This document shows, in pieces, positions 46,034-55,968 of a stretch of DNA of 64,000 nucleotides. Source of the stretch: an uncultured Aquimarina sp. (GTDB lineage Bacteria > Bacteroidota > Bacteroidia > Flavobacteriales > Flavobacteriaceae). The stretch spans positions 186,001 through 250,000 of the forward strand of contig CANMTP010000006.1 of the NCBI GenBank assembly GCA_947500845.1, in the 5' to 3' direction. Numbering within the stretch: the first letter of the stretch is position 1; each line of letters begins with the position of its first letter. The notes beneath the pieces are model-generated. The model saw nothing but the letters and a program-made list of their open reading frames with translations, had not been told where the DNA came from and did no database searches. The translations under genes and the position numbers were made by a program.

Positions 46034-46067
46034 ACTATAAATATAGTTTTATTACTATAAATATAGT
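46034..46067 (+). promoter_or_regulatory. Tandem palindromic operator, probably for the BlaI-type repressor
   Basis: The palindrome ACTATAAATATAGT occurs exactly twice (46034-46047 and 46054-46067), with centres 20 bases (two helical turns) apart. They lie 33-66 bases before the repressor gene. A TATATTTG box (46088-46095) only 5 bases before the ATG may be the -7 element of a promoter giving a leaderless message. Two dyads upstream of a MecI/BlaI gene fit autoregulation. The 45737-46033 stretch has nothing else. Confidence 0.7.
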
Positions 46068-46099
46068 TATTAATTCAAAATAAGTTCTATATTTGCCTT

Positions 46100-46483
46100 A
46101 TGAAAGAACTTACAAAGGCAGAAGAACAAGTAATGCAATATATATGGAAACTAAAAAAAGCCTTTCTTAAGGATATTGTAGAACAATTTCCCGAACCGAA
46201 ACCTGCCTATACAACAATCTCTACTGTGGTAAGAGTTTTAGTAAAAAAAGGATTTTTACAGTATGAGTCGTTTGGCAAAATTCGCCGCTACTTCCCTACC
46301 ATATCTAAAGAAGGTTATTTTAAAAAACACATTAATTCGGTTATTGCTAACTTTTTTAGTGGTTCCAAAAGTAAGTTTGCTCTCTTCTTTACTCAGGATG
46401 AGGATTTGAATTTAACAGAATTGGAAGAGATGAAACAAATGATCGAACAGAAAATAGAAAAACTAAGAGAAAACAATGACTAA
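46100..46483 (+). CDS. BlaI/MecI/CopY-family transcriptional repressor
   Basis: The 127-aa protein has the BlaI/MecI winged helix: LTKAEEQVMQYIWKLKKAFLKDIV, then PKPAYTTISTVVRVLVKKGFLQ as the recognition region, and a C-terminal helical dimerisation part with the linker YFKKHINSVIANFF. In this family the repressor is removed after its membrane partner senses a signal. It overlaps the start of the BlaR1-like gene by 8 bases and is preceded by two palindromes that are probably its own operators. Confidence 0.92.
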   Translation: MKELTKAEEQVMQYIWKLKKAFLKDIVEQFPEPKPAYTTISTVVRVLVKKGFLQYESFGKIRRYFPTISKEGYFKKHINSVIANFFSGSKSKFALFFTQDEDLNLTELEEMKQMIEQKIEKLRENND

Positions 46484-47819
46484 TTTTTTTCAATATCTAT
46501 TTGAGGTAAGTATAATATTCGCAATACTCTATGTCATATACAGCCTATTTCTGAGTGGTTTGACCTTCCATCAATTAAATAGATGGACATTGCTACTACT
46601 ACTGCCTGTTTCTTTGGGTGTACCTTTTCTGGACCTCTATACTTTGCTTTCTCTACCCGATACAGAATTACTAACTACAACGATTAAAACACCTTTGTTT
46701 CATTTAGATAAAATCAGCGAGGTTTCGGAAATAAATAATACCGCTATTGATCTTACCAACAATTATGGTTACTCGCTATGGATTATCCTCTTAGTTTATT
46801 GCATTGGAACCTGCTTATTTTCTACAAGACTTCTTATTTCTATATTTAAGATTTATCAACTTAAGAAGAATTCACAAAAAATAAACATTGACGGTATATT
46901 AGTATTTGTCAGTACTATTTCAAATCCATTCTCTTATTTCAACTGGATCTTTATACCAAAAACGCAGATAGAAAACATCAGTACACTTATAGTGAAACAT
47001 GAATCAACGCATGTAAAACTAAGGCATTCTATCGATCTACTTATTACGGAGTTGTTTGTTATTATGTTTTGGTTCAATCCGCTGGTGTATTTTTATAGAA
47101 AAAGTCTTAAGTCCATTCATGAGTTTCAGGCAGATCAAGGCGTACTCGATACTACTATTAAAACTTCTGACTATTTAGAATTAATTCTTGATAGCATACA
47201 AAAAACCTATCAAGATCATTCCTATAGTTATTTCAATAATCCTATTATCAAAAAACGAATCAAAATGATCACAAAAGCTAAATCAAAAAAATTATTAACA
47301 GCAAAGTATTTATTGGTAGTATTAGGCGCGGTATTGTTATCTGTAGCTTTTGCTAAGCCTCCACTTAATTCTGTATCCCCAGAAAATTTGAATACAAAAG
47401 TTTTACCTATAGCAGAACCACCTTCTATTTTTCCAATTAAAGAATGGTCTCAAGATAACGTTACCAGCACATTTCAGCAAAAAATAAAACAACCTATAAC
47501 TGGTGAGATTGTAATTCATCAGGGAATAGATATTAGAGCTTCAAAAGGAACACCTATAGTTGCTACAGCAGACGGTATTATTGTAAAAGCAGATGCAGAA
47601 GGAGATTGGGGTAACCTTATCGTAATTTATCATACAGATGGTTATCAAACTAGATATGCTCATCTAGATGGATTTAATGTAATAAAAGATCAATCTGTTA
47701 AGAAAGGTGAAGTCATCGGATATGTTGGTAATACAGGACTCTCAAAGGGATCGCATTTACACTATGAAATACTTAAAGAGAATAAAAGACTTAATCCTCT
47801 AGATTTTATTAAGGAATAA
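46476..47819 (+). CDS. BlaR1-like M56 peptidase with C-terminal M23 (LytM) domain
   Basis: The 447-aa protein has three N-terminal helices, an M56 metallopeptidase loop with HESTH (VKHESTHVKL) near 170, a final helix near 270-290 (YLLVVLGAVLLSVAFA), and an extracytoplasmic C-terminus (about 320-445). The C-terminus is not a penicillin-binding sensor but an M23 endopeptidase: HQGIDIRASKGTPI, GNLIVIYHTDG, YAHL and SHLHYEI supply the zinc ligands (H-x3-D and HxH). Thus the sensing part could read or cut peptidoglycan. It is coupled to the BlaI repressor gene and followed by a terminator. Response to cell-wall damage is inferred. Confidence 0.88.
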   Translation: MTNFFQYLFEVSIIFAILYVIYSLFLSGLTFHQLNRWTLLLLLPVSLGVPFLDLYTLLSLPDTELLTTTIKTPLFHLDKISEVSEINNTAIDLTNNYGYSLWIILLVYCIGTCLFSTRLLISIFKIYQLKKNSQKINIDGILVFVSTISNPFSYFNWIFIPKTQIENISTLIVKHESTHVKLRHSIDLLITELFVIMFWFNPLVYFYRKSLKSIHEFQADQGVLDTTIKTSDYLELILDSIQKTYQDHSYSYFNNPIIKKRIKMITKAKSKKLLTAKYLLVVLGAVLLSVAFAKPPLNSVSPENLNTKVLPIAEPPSIFPIKEWSQDNVTSTFQQKIKQPITGEIVIHQGIDIRASKGTPIVATADGIIVKADAEGDWGNLIVIYHTDGYQTRYAHLDGFNVIKDQSVKKGEVIGYVGNTGLSKGSHLHYEILKENKRLNPLDFIKE

Positions 47820-47880
47820 GTACTTTGTTACTCTTTTTTTAAATATAGGCAGTTTTCCCTATAATTGTTGGAAATAAAAA

Positions 47881-47915
47881 AATCAGCTTGAAAATTATGT
47901 CAAGCTGATTTTTTG
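47881..47915. terminator. Bidirectional terminator between the BlaR-like gene and the second GG-leader gene
   Basis: AATCAGCTTG (47881-47890) and CAAGCTGATT (47901-47910) form a perfect stem, with A5 before and T6 after, so it works on both strands. Confidence 0.85.
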
Positions 47916-47949
47916 TTCTTGGTCCAATATAATTTTAGTTCGAGACATG

Positions 47950-48120
47950 TTAGCAGATATATAACCCGCTAAAATAATCAAAACAGCAAACTTTAGCTCC
48001 ATCTACAAATATTAATGATCCGTCTCCTGCGCATGGACGATCTATGCCTCCATTAATCGTTCTTTGCTCGTTTTTGGATAACTCCTGAGATCCTTCTAAA
48101 TTTAAAAGTGTTTTTTTTAT
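47950..48120 (-). pseudogene. Second GG-leader peptide gene with ATA in place of the start codon
   Basis: Read from 48120, ATA AAA AAA ACA gives (I)KKTLLNLEGSQELSKNE then QRTINGG, the leader seen in Bacteroidota double-glycine peptides, and a 31-residue core with four cysteines (RPCAGDG, KVCCFDYF, LYIC) ending at TAA 47950. No ATG, GTG or TTG stands in frame between the leader and the upstream stop. The start codon seems lost to a single G-to-A change, unless a rare ATA start is used. It shares the NLxGxxxLSKxEQ leader with the gene at 41880-42101. The rest of 47820-48274 holds no gene. Confidence 0.55.
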
Positions 48121-48274
48121 TAGTGAAAATTTTAGGTTGTAAGAATATTTTAAATAGAATTCTATCTAAATTTAATGCTTTTTTTATGTTCTCCAATCAC
48201 ATTAATTGGATTTAACATCCTATTCTACAAGTATATGAAGTATAGCCACCACCAAGTATCATATTATTTATTTA

Positions 48275-48904
48275 CTATTCAATATTTTGTAGTGCCTCTT
48301 CAACGGGTATTTCACCCTCCAAAATTTCAAAAACAGCATTGTTGGCTACATTGTCATATAATGATCCCACTAATGTTTCTGCAACATCATCCCTACTTAT
48401 CTCTCCCGAAGTTTTTAATTTGTTTTTTAATATTATTTTGCCTGATCCTTTTTGATTATTTAAAGATCCCGGACGTACAATGGTGAAATTTAGATTACTA
48501 TCCTTCAAGTATATATCTGCATTGTGTTTGGCTTTTAGATATTCTTTTAGATCATCTGCTTCGCCAGGATTATCAGCTCCCATAGAGCTTAACATGACAA
48601 ACTTCTTTATTCCTGATTTCTTGGAGACATCTATTAATTTTTTAGCCCCTTCCTGATCAACTTCTACCACTTTTTTACCTCCTGAACCAGCCGCAAAAAC
48701 AACTTTATCAATGTTCTTTGTAACATGGGATATTTCTTCTTCTAAGTCGCCAATTACGGTCGTTACACCTTTGCTCTCGAATTTTGATTTTTGCTCTTCT
48801 TTTCTGATCATTGCTATCGGATTGAAAGACTTTGATTTCTCTAAAAGATCTACTACTTTTTTCCCAGTGGTGCCGTTAGCTCCTGCTACTAATATATTTT
48901 CCAT
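48275..48904 (-). CDS. NAD(P)-binding SDR-type protein (YwnB-like, atypical SDR)
   Basis: The 209-aa protein begins MENILVAGANGTTGKKVVDLL, the NADP-binding motif of atypical short-chain reductases of the SDR_a5 group. KKFVMLSSMGAD and IVRPGSL are the usual second and third signatures. No active-site tyrosine-lysine pair is obvious, as in other atypical members that bind cofactor without a known reaction. It stands alone on the minus strand. A flavin- or NADPH-linked redox or sensing function is possible. Confidence 0.85.
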   Translation of the reverse strand: MENILVAGANGTTGKKVVDLLEKSKSFNPIAMIRKEEQKSKFESKGVTTVIGDLEEEISHVTKNIDKVVFAAGSGGKKVVEVDQEGAKKLIDVSKKSGIKKFVMLSSMGADNPGEADDLKEYLKAKHNADIYLKDSNLNFTIVRPGSLNNQKGSGKIILKNKLKTSGEISRDDVAETLVGSLYDNVANNAVFEILEGEIPVEEALQNIE

Positions 48905-49006
48905 ACTATCATTAATTTTAGTACTAAAAGTAGCTTAAGTCTACTTAAGAGGTTAATGCATACCGATAAAATAATAACCCAAATCCATTACATCTATGTA
49001 AATGAA

Positions 49007-49534
49007 CTAATCGTAATTCTCTTCTTCTTCTGGTGGTAATGTTTTGCCCAATATTTCAATACCTTTTTGAATGACCAGTGAAGTAGGTAGTGTAATATTT
49101 TTACCGCTATCAGTCTTCATGAACAAATAGAAACCCGTGATATCTTTTACCTCACCAGTCCAATCAAAATCTTTATCCATGATCCGAACCCTATCCCCTA
49201 ACCTAATTGGATGACTAAAAAATAATATGACACTAGCGGTAAGATTAGAAAGAATAGACCATTGTGCAAAAAAACCTACTCCCAGTACTGCCAGAATTGA
49301 AGAGATAAAGACTGTGAATTGTTTTAAATCTACTCCCCAGATAATTGCCAGTGAAGAACCTGCAAAACCATAGATTAAAAAATAACTAAGATAAAAAATA
49401 ACCTTTCTTCGATTCACCTCTATGGCTCTAACAAAACTGAATTTTCTAATAGCACGCCTGGTTATAATAATCATAATTAAAACTACCATAGTCAAAATAA
49501 CTGTGTATAACAGTTCCTGCTTAAAAATTACCAT
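49007..49534 (-). CDS. Small MscS-type mechanosensitive channel
   Basis: The 175-aa protein has about three membrane helices (LYTVILTMVVLIMIIITRR; YFLIYGFAGSSLAIIWG; FISSILAVLGVGFFAQWSIL) and the MscS pore-beta junction SNLTASVILFFSHPIRLGDRVRI. It ends after a short beta domain and lacks most of the carboxy-terminal cage, matching the shortest MscS branch. It would open under membrane tension and release solutes. It lies near a UspA gene on the same strand, with an 81-base gap. Confidence 0.9.
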   Translation of the reverse strand: MVIFKQELLYTVILTMVVLIMIIITRRAIRKFSFVRAIEVNRRKVIFYLSYFLIYGFAGSSLAIIWGVDLKQFTVFISSILAVLGVGFFAQWSILSNLTASVILFFSHPIRLGDRVRIMDKDFDWTGEVKDITGFYLFMKTDSGKNITLPTSLVIQKGIEILGKTLPPEEEENYD

Positions 49535-49615
49535 ACCTACAATTTTTATTTTCCTGGCAAATGTATTTTAATTTTCTGTATAAATAATCATAATGTTAAC
49601 TCTTGCAAATTATTC

Positions 49616-50458
49616 TCAGGCTTCAATTTCGGGTAGTATTAAAATAGGTGAAGGACTATCAAAACTTATTTTTTTCACAACATTCTCCTGCATTAACTTT
49701 TGAAAAAAATTATATTTATGATTGATCAAGCAAACCATATCACCTTGCGATTGTAAAATAAAATCCCGTAAAGCATCGGTCTCGTCACTTTCAATATCAA
49801 TTTTACAAAAAATATAGTCCAGGCCAGATAATAACAATTTTAAATTTGCTTTATTGGATTGTTGAGTCTCTGTTAAATATTCTTCTTGCATGACTCTTGC
49901 AATGTTAATCTTACATTGGTGTTGTTTTGCTATTTCGATCAAGGTAGTCAATTCTTGATTAAAGAATTTTCGTTTAAAATTCGTAGAAAATACTATATTT
50001 TGAGGTGCTTTAACAGCATAATTTTTAGGCACCACGAGTACCGGGCAATTACTAACCCGATTGATCACTTTCACCGTATTGCTTCCGAGAAATATTTCTT
50101 GAGCACTCTCAGCCCCTTTTGTACCCATGATAATCATATCAATATTCTTGGAACTTACAACAGATGTTATGGCAGCCTCGAGAGTACTAGAGTCAGAAAC
50201 AGGGATAAATTTATGCAAATCATTCTTACTTGATTCTCGAATTTCATTAATAAAATGATTTAATTCGGTTAGAGATTCTTTAGACATTTCTTCAATCCAT
50301 TCGTCGTTATACTCATCCCCTAACAAACGTGATTGATTACTAATATACACATTCAATAAAAAAAAGGTACATGGCTCTTTTTGAAATATTATTTTTCCGT
50401 ATTCTATGGCCTTCAAGGCATTATTGGAAAAATCTATGGGAACTAAAATATTTTTCAT
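49616..50458 (-). CDS. Universal stress protein, two-domain (UspA family)
   Basis: The 280-aa protein is a tandem of UspA-type domains. The first (about 1-145) opens MKNILVPIDFSNNALKAIEYGK and ends with IIMGTKGAES, then GSNTVKVINRVSNCPVLVVPK, the ATP-binding loop pattern. The second half is more diverged and ends PSPILILPE. Such tandem proteins are frequent in Flavobacteriaceae and are made in starvation and stress. It has its own promoter gap facing the RimK-like gene. Confidence 0.9.
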   Translation of the reverse strand: MKNILVPIDFSNNALKAIEYGKIIFQKEPCTFFLLNVYISNQSRLLGDEYNDEWIEEMSKESLTELNHFINEIRESSKNDLHKFIPVSDSSTLEAAITSVVSSKNIDMIIMGTKGAESAQEIFLGSNTVKVINRVSNCPVLVVPKNYAVKAPQNIVFSTNFKRKFFNQELTTLIEIAKQHQCKINIARVMQEEYLTETQQSNKANLKLLLSGLDYIFCKIDIESDETDALRDFILQSQGDMVCLINHKYNFFQKLMQENVVKKISFDSPSPILILPEIEA

Positions 50459-50672
50459 CCTGAATAATAATGTATTATTAAATATACAAAAAAATTGAGC
50501 CCAAAAACACGTGTTTCAAGCAAAGTGATGTACTACAGTGCTGCTTACAAATTTACGAGACGTTCAAAATTGGATAGAAAAAAAAATTAAAATAAACTTT
50601 GAATAATCAACACATGTTTGAATCTCAAAATGTAACTTGGCCTGAATTAGTAATAAAAACTTAATCAAGATA

Positions 50673-52091
50673 TTGCTATACTATCTTGGAGTTTACATAA
50701 ATACAAAAAAAACCTTGAAAGAAAAAGATATAAAAATAATAGGAAGTGAAGAGTGGTGTGTTTTTGAAGAATTTGGCATACCGGCAATAAAGGCACGAAT
50801 TGATTCGGGTGCAAAAACCTCTTCTATACAAGCAAATAATATCAAAATATTTCTTAAAGGTACTGCCGAATGGGTACGTTTTGAGGTTAATCCTATTCAA
50901 GATAATCGTAGTATTATGATTACGTGTGAATCTAAAATTCATGACAAACGCATCGTAAAAAGCTCGTCAGGTATATCTGAACAACGAATTGTAATTAAGA
51001 CACCTGTCACAATTGGTAATACTACTTTTGAAATTGAACTGACTCTTGCCAATCGGGATGCTATGGAATTTAGAATGCTTTTGGGCAGAGAAGCTTTGCT
51101 GGATCGTTATATGGTAAATCCATCGGCCACTTACCTGGAAAGAGATTTCACAACCAAACAAATAGCTGAAAAATATGCGCCATTTGTCAAAGAGAAATCG
51201 GGATTAAAGATTGCCCTATTGGCCAGTAACCCAGAATTGTATAGCAACAAACGTATTGTTGAAGCTGGGATTGCCAGAGGTCATGAAATGGTTTTTCTTA
51301 ACGTAGAGCAATCCTATATGAAATTGGATGCAATTGAACCTGAGATTCGATACAGAGGAGGCAACATTATTGATGCGTTTGATGCTATTATTCCGAGAAT
51401 AAAACCATCGGTTACCTTTTATGCTTGTGCACTTATTCGCCAGTTTGATTCTATGGGTGCTTATTGTTTAAATTCTGCAGAAGCGATCAGCCAGTCAAGA
51501 GATAAGTTATTCGCAACACAGCTATTTGCCAAGCATGATATCCATATTCCTATTACAGGATTTGCAAAATCTCCTTTGGACACCAAAGACTTAATCAAAT
51601 TAGTGAATGGTGCTCCTTTGATTATTAAGCTTTTAGAAAGTACGCAGGGTAAAGGAGTTGTCCTGGCAGAAACCAACAAAGCAGCAGAAAGTGTAATCAA
51701 TGCTTTTAAAAGCGTACAGACCAACATATTGGTTCAAGAATTTATTAAAGAAGCTAACGGACAGGATATTAGATGTTTTGTGGTTAACGGGAAAGTAGTA
51801 GCTTCGATGCAAAGACAGGCCGCAAAAGGCGAATTTAGGGCGAATATCCATCAAGGAGGATCGGCTTCAAAAATCAAGATTACTTCTCAGGAGCGTAAAC
51901 TTGCCCTAAAAGCTGCAAAAATATTAAACCTACCTGTCGCCGGAGTAGATATTATACGTTCTAATAAAGGACCACTTCTATTAGAGGTTAATTCTTCTCC
52001 CGGGTTAGAAGGTATCGAAAATGCAACAGGACTTGATATTGCTAATATTATGATAGAGGCTATTGAAAAGAGATTAAAGTTTAAAAGATGA
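50673..52091 (+). CDS. RimB-like retropepsin domain fused to RimK-type ATP-grasp ligase
   Basis: The 472-aa protein joins two domains. Residues about 24-165 form an aspartyl-protease-like RimB domain with DSGAKTS (44-50) and [13 protein letters not shown]. Residues about 175-470 are a RimK-type ATP-grasp ligase with [49 protein letters not shown] and [14 protein letters not shown]. RimK adds glutamates to ribosomal protein S6; RimB assists. No ATG precedes the conserved part, so the start is a TTG (50673, or 50715). Both halves on one chain should keep modification and processing together. Its acceptor is inferred. Confidence 0.85.
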   Translation: MLYYLGVYINTKKTLKEKDIKIIGSEEWCVFEEFGIPAIKARIDSGAKTSSIQANNIKIFLKGTAEWVRFEVNPIQDNRSIMITCESKIHDKRIVKSSSGISEQRIVIKTPVTIGNTTFEIELTLANRDAMEFRMLLGREALLDRYMVNPSATYLERDFTTKQIAEKYAPFVKEKSGLKIALLASNPELYSNKRIVEAGIARGHEMVFLNVEQSYMKLDAIEPEIRYRGGNIIDAFDAIIPRIKPSVTFYACALIRQFDSMGAYCLNSAEAISQSRDKLFATQLFAKHDIHIPITGFAKSPLDTKDLIKLVNGAPLIIKLLESTQGKGVVLAETNKAAESVINAFKSVQTNILVQEFIKEANGQDIRCFVVNGKVVASMQRQAAKGEFRANIHQGGSASKIKITSQERKLALKAAKILNLPVAGVDIIRSNKGPLLLEVNSSPGLEGIENATGLDIANIMIEAIEKRLKFKR

Positions 52092-52236
52092 TGGTTTCCA
52101 TTTACGGATTTCATTTCAAAATTGAGAATACGCAATTGTTTATTATCGCAGGTACCTTTAATTTATATTACAATGGATCTTAAACTCTTGTCAATACATA
52201 CTTTTCTAATTGAAAGAAACCGGGCTGTATTAATGA

Positions 52237-52269
52237 GAAAAAATCTCTGAGAAAGCCAGAGATTTTTTC
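52237..52269. terminator. Bidirectional terminator between convergent genes
   Basis: GAAAAAATCTCTG (52237-52249) and CAGAGATTTTTTC (52257-52269) form a perfect 13-bp stem around a 7-base loop, serving both the RimK-like and the S9 peptidase genes. Confidence 0.9.
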
Positions 52270-52284
52270 TTTAAAAGCATGAAT

Positions 52285-54459
52285 TTATTCTTTGATACCT
52301 TCAAGATCTAGCATAAAGGCATAAGATAATGCTGTTCGCTTATAACGCGCAAAACGACCAGAAGCACCACCATGTCCTGTTTCCATATCACAATCCATGA
52401 TCAACAAGTTATCATCTGTTTTTAAATCCCGAAGTTTTGCAATCCATTTGGCAGGTTCCCAATATTGTACTTGGCTATCCCAGTACCCTGTCGTGATCAG
52501 AATATTAGGATATTCTTTTGCCTCGACATTATCATATGGTGAATATGACTTCATATAATCATAGTATTCTTTATTTTTAGGATTCCCCCATTCATCAAAT
52601 TCAAATGTTGTTAATGGTATGGTTTCATCCATCATTGTAGAAACAACATCCACAAAAGGTACTGCAGCCACAACTCCATTCCATAATTCTGGTTTCATAT
52701 TCAATACAGCTCCCATCAATAAACCGCCTGCACTACCACCCATAGCATACGTATGCTCTGGACTGGTAAAACCGTTATTAACTAAATATTCACCACAATC
52801 AATAAAATCGGTGAACGTGTTTTTCTTTTTTAGTAATTTTCCATCTTCATACCAATATCTCCCCATTTCTTGTCCACCTCTGATGTGCGCAATTGCATAG
52901 ATAAAGCCTCGATCTAATAAACTTAATCTTGTAGAGCTAAAATACGGTTCTGTACTATTACCATATGACCCATAGGAATACAATAATAGTGGGGTATCAG
53001 CTGATTTTTTGGTTCCCTTTTTGTATACTAACGAAATAGGAATCTTTACTCCATCTTTTGCGGTGGCATACAATCTCTCAGAGATATAATTATCTTTAGA
53101 AAAATTGGGATCCAACACTTCTTGTTCTTTTAAAACTGTTTGCTCCTTTGTTTCCATATTATAATCAATGGTGCTAGAAGGAGTTGTTAACGAAGTGTAT
53201 GAATAACGTAAAACATTAGTGTCAAAATCAGGATTAGTTGCAGTATAGGCTAGGTATGCAGGGTCATCAAATTGAATGTAATGATCATTATCACCGTTCC
53301 ATTTCATCACTCTAATAGTACTTAAACCTTCTTTTCTCTCACCTAGAACAAGATGATTTTTAAAAACAGTAAAATCTTCTAATAAAATATCCTCTCTATG
53401 CGGTATAACATCTTCCCAATTTTCTTTGGTAGTAGCACTTATTGGAGTTTTTACTAATTTAAAATTAGTTGCATCCATATTTGTACGTATGTAGAAATGA
53501 TCTCCAAAATGAGCTATTCCATATTCTAGATCACGCTCTCTAGGTTGGATAATCTTCCATTCTCCATTAGGAGTGTCGGCACTTAAAAAACGATATTCTG
53601 TCGATAGGGTTTGATAACTACCAATGATAATAAATTTATCTGATCTAGATCTGTATACAAAAGTGCTAAATGTATCATCTTCTTCGTTAAAAACTAATTC
53701 ATCTTGTGACTGATCTGTTCCCAAAACATGTTTATAAATCTTATTAGCTCTTAATGTAACGGAATCTTTTGATGTATAAAAAACAGTTTTATTATCATTA
53801 GCCCAAGCAGCACTACCGTTTGTGTTTTCAAGCTTATCAGAAAGTAGTTCTCCTGTTTTAAGATCTTTAAAATAAATAGTATAACGACGTCTTGAAACAG
53901 TATCGATACCAAACGAAAGTAATTCATTATTAGGGCTTACAGATCTGTTGCCTATTCTGAAATAAGAAAGACCTTCTGCCATTTTAGGTCCATTAAGCAT
54001 AATTTCTTCTTCTGCATTATCTTCTAGTTTCTTGCGACAATACAATGCATAGTCCATCCCTTTTTCATATCGTGTATAATACGAATACCCATTGTCATTG
54101 TATGGCACCGAAGAATCGTCTTTTTTAATACGACCTACAATTTCATCATATAATTTTTCCTGCAACTGTTCTGTATGTTTCATAGCAGCTTTTTGGTACT
54201 CATTCTCTGCATTAAGATAGTCCAATACATCCTGCGTTTGAGCATCTGGTGCTTCTGCATTTTTTTGTTTATCACTCAAACGCATCCAAAAGTAATTGTC
54301 TATACGTGTGTCGCCATGAGCCTTTAGTTCTTTGGCTACTTTCTTGGCAATGGGAGCTTCAATAGATTGATGTATTCGTTCAACTGTTGTTTTCTCCTTC
54401 TTACATGCCATTAAAAGCATAGTAAAAATGAATAGTGAATTGATGATTTTGGTTTTCAT
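52285..54459 (-). CDS. Prolyl oligopeptidase family S9 (oligopeptidase B-like), lipoprotein
   Basis: The 724-aa protein has a lipoprotein signal (FIFTMLLMACKK, Cys19), a beta-propeller region at about 90-440, and an alpha/beta-hydrolase domain from about 450. The catalytic serine lies in MGGSAGGLLMG, the histidine in ETGHGGASGRFARY, and the aspartate in TTGYWDSQVQ. It matches oligopeptidase B/PtrB-type S9A enzymes, which cut short peptides after basic residues. The lipid anchor suggests a periplasmic or surface site, unlike the cytosolic enterobacterial form. It is a single gene. Confidence 0.93.
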   Translation of the reverse strand: MKTKIINSLFIFTMLLMACKKEKTTVERIHQSIEAPIAKKVAKELKAHGDTRIDNYFWMRLSDKQKNAEAPDAQTQDVLDYLNAENEYQKAAMKHTEQLQEKLYDEIVGRIKKDDSSVPYNDNGYSYYTRYEKGMDYALYCRKKLEDNAEEEIMLNGPKMAEGLSYFRIGNRSVSPNNELLSFGIDTVSRRRYTIYFKDLKTGELLSDKLENTNGSAAWANDNKTVFYTSKDSVTLRANKIYKHVLGTDQSQDELVFNEEDDTFSTFVYRSRSDKFIIIGSYQTLSTEYRFLSADTPNGEWKIIQPRERDLEYGIAHFGDHFYIRTNMDATNFKLVKTPISATTKENWEDVIPHREDILLEDFTVFKNHLVLGERKEGLSTIRVMKWNGDNDHYIQFDDPAYLAYTATNPDFDTNVLRYSYTSLTTPSSTIDYNMETKEQTVLKEQEVLDPNFSKDNYISERLYATAKDGVKIPISLVYKKGTKKSADTPLLLYSYGSYGNSTEPYFSSTRLSLLDRGFIYAIAHIRGGQEMGRYWYEDGKLLKKKNTFTDFIDCGEYLVNNGFTSPEHTYAMGGSAGGLLMGAVLNMKPELWNGVVAAVPFVDVVSTMMDETIPLTTFEFDEWGNPKNKEYYDYMKSYSPYDNVEAKEYPNILITTGYWDSQVQYWEPAKWIAKLRDLKTDDNLLIMDCDMETGHGGASGRFARYKRTALSYAFMLDLEGIKE

Positions 54460-54869
54460 AAAAATTTGGATTAATTTTTAACAAATCTTATTTATAATTA
54501 TAATTTAACTTTTTGAATAAGTAAAAATAGTCGTTATAAATTTTAATGGGTTAATTTTATTTTAATAATTGCTCTTCAAGTTTATCTAATGAACTTTTTG
54601 ATAATATTTTATATCATCACAATAGATCTTCAAAAAAGCTAGTCGATTCTTATAATCGCATTTTTAATATCAGAACAGTGTTTTTACCTAGAATATAACA
54701 TACCAAAAGAGTAATAGTACCAATCACTTATGCAGCTGTAACGAAAATTACAGAGCTTATTTAAAAAGTCAACTTTCGGGCTATCGCATCAAGTTTCAAA
54801 CTGCATTTAATTAACCAAAAGTTTACTACTTCAAAGAATAATAATACATAAAGGAAATACTATTGTGAA
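54460..54869. other. Gene-free gap
   Basis: This AT-rich stretch of 410 bases lies between the S9 peptidase start and the end of a UspA gene, both on the minus strand. It should hold the peptidase promoter. I saw no convincing hairpin, repeat or reading frame. Confidence 0.5.
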
Positions 54870-55706
54870 TTACCGCAAAACCAATACAGGAATATTAAGT
54901 TTTTGTACCACTCGGTCTATCGGAAATCTTACAGTGTTAAGTCGGAAGAATTCACGACTAGTTTTACGCCTTCTTGGAATACATAACAGTTCGATATTAG
55001 TTTTTGAAACATAAGAAGCTAAACCATCAAGAGCATTGGCCCCTTCAGAAAAGACATAGGAAATTGCTTTTTTGCCTTCATGATCTATCGCATTTATTGC
55101 GGTCTTTGGCTGTAATTTTTTACGATTGCGAATACTAAAGAATTTAATGGGATTACTTCCCCGAAGTTTTAAATCGTTAATGAAGGATAATCTTTCATTT
55201 TGTATGGCATCGCCAAAAATACCTAAAGAAATATTACCCCTAGAGTGAAGTATATGATTTTCACCAACAATCAGAACATTGGTGGTGCATTTCGTGAGTA
55301 CGAACTTTGTGATTCCATGACCTGAAAAGTTAAGTAGTTTTGATTTTCGTTTTCCCAACAAAACCAGATCTGGTTGTAATTCATTAATTTTTTCTTTTAT
55401 GGTTTGTTTTATGTTTCCATAAGAAATTTGAAATGGAATGATAATACCCTCCTCTTTCTCTATCTTGCGTATCACGCTTTTTAATTTGGATTGCGCATTA
55501 CGCGAATCTTCTTGAATTGCCCGTATAGCAGAAAATTGATTCTCATAATGCGCTATGTCTGCTGGAGATTTTACGTAGAGAACTTCAACACTACCATTAG
55601 TCAACTTTGCTAATTGTATCGCATTATTTAAAGCTGTTTCTGACGATTTTGATAAATCTGCTAATACTAATAAACGATATTTAGAATCTTGATTTCGGGT
55701 ATGCAT
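54870..55706 (-). CDS. Universal stress protein, two-domain (UspA family), diverged
   Basis: The 278-aa protein has a first UspA-type domain (YRLLVLADLSKSSETALNNA, then LVLLGKRKSK and TKCTTNVLIVGE) and a weaker second half ending NIPVLVLR. The ATP loop is less canonical than in the copy at 49616-50458, so nucleotide binding is uncertain. It is monocistronic. Confidence 0.8.
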   Translation of the reverse strand: MHTRNQDSKYRLLVLADLSKSSETALNNAIQLAKLTNGSVEVLYVKSPADIAHYENQFSAIRAIQEDSRNAQSKLKSVIRKIEKEEGIIIPFQISYGNIKQTIKEKINELQPDLVLLGKRKSKLLNFSGHGITKFVLTKCTTNVLIVGENHILHSRGNISLGIFGDAIQNERLSFINDLKLRGSNPIKFFSIRNRKKLQPKTAINAIDHEGKKAISYVFSEGANALDGLASYVSKTNIELLCIPRRRKTSREFFRLNTVRFPIDRVVQKLNIPVLVLR

Positions 55707-55968
55707 AGTAGCTTAATTTTGCGTGAGATTCGAAGATAAATGAATACAGATTCATATACTTACTTTATAAATATAACACAATTACTATTAATATTCGGTG
55801 GTTTAACTTTTGATTAATAAAATTACAACATTGTAGATGTTATGCTTATTGCATACAATTATAAAGCTCTAAGGAATAATTTTTGACTTTGTCTGATTAC
55901 TTTTTTGGCAGGAGTCATATCTTGGTTAGAAGGAAATTCTTTAATTAAGAAACTTGAAAGTTACTTAA

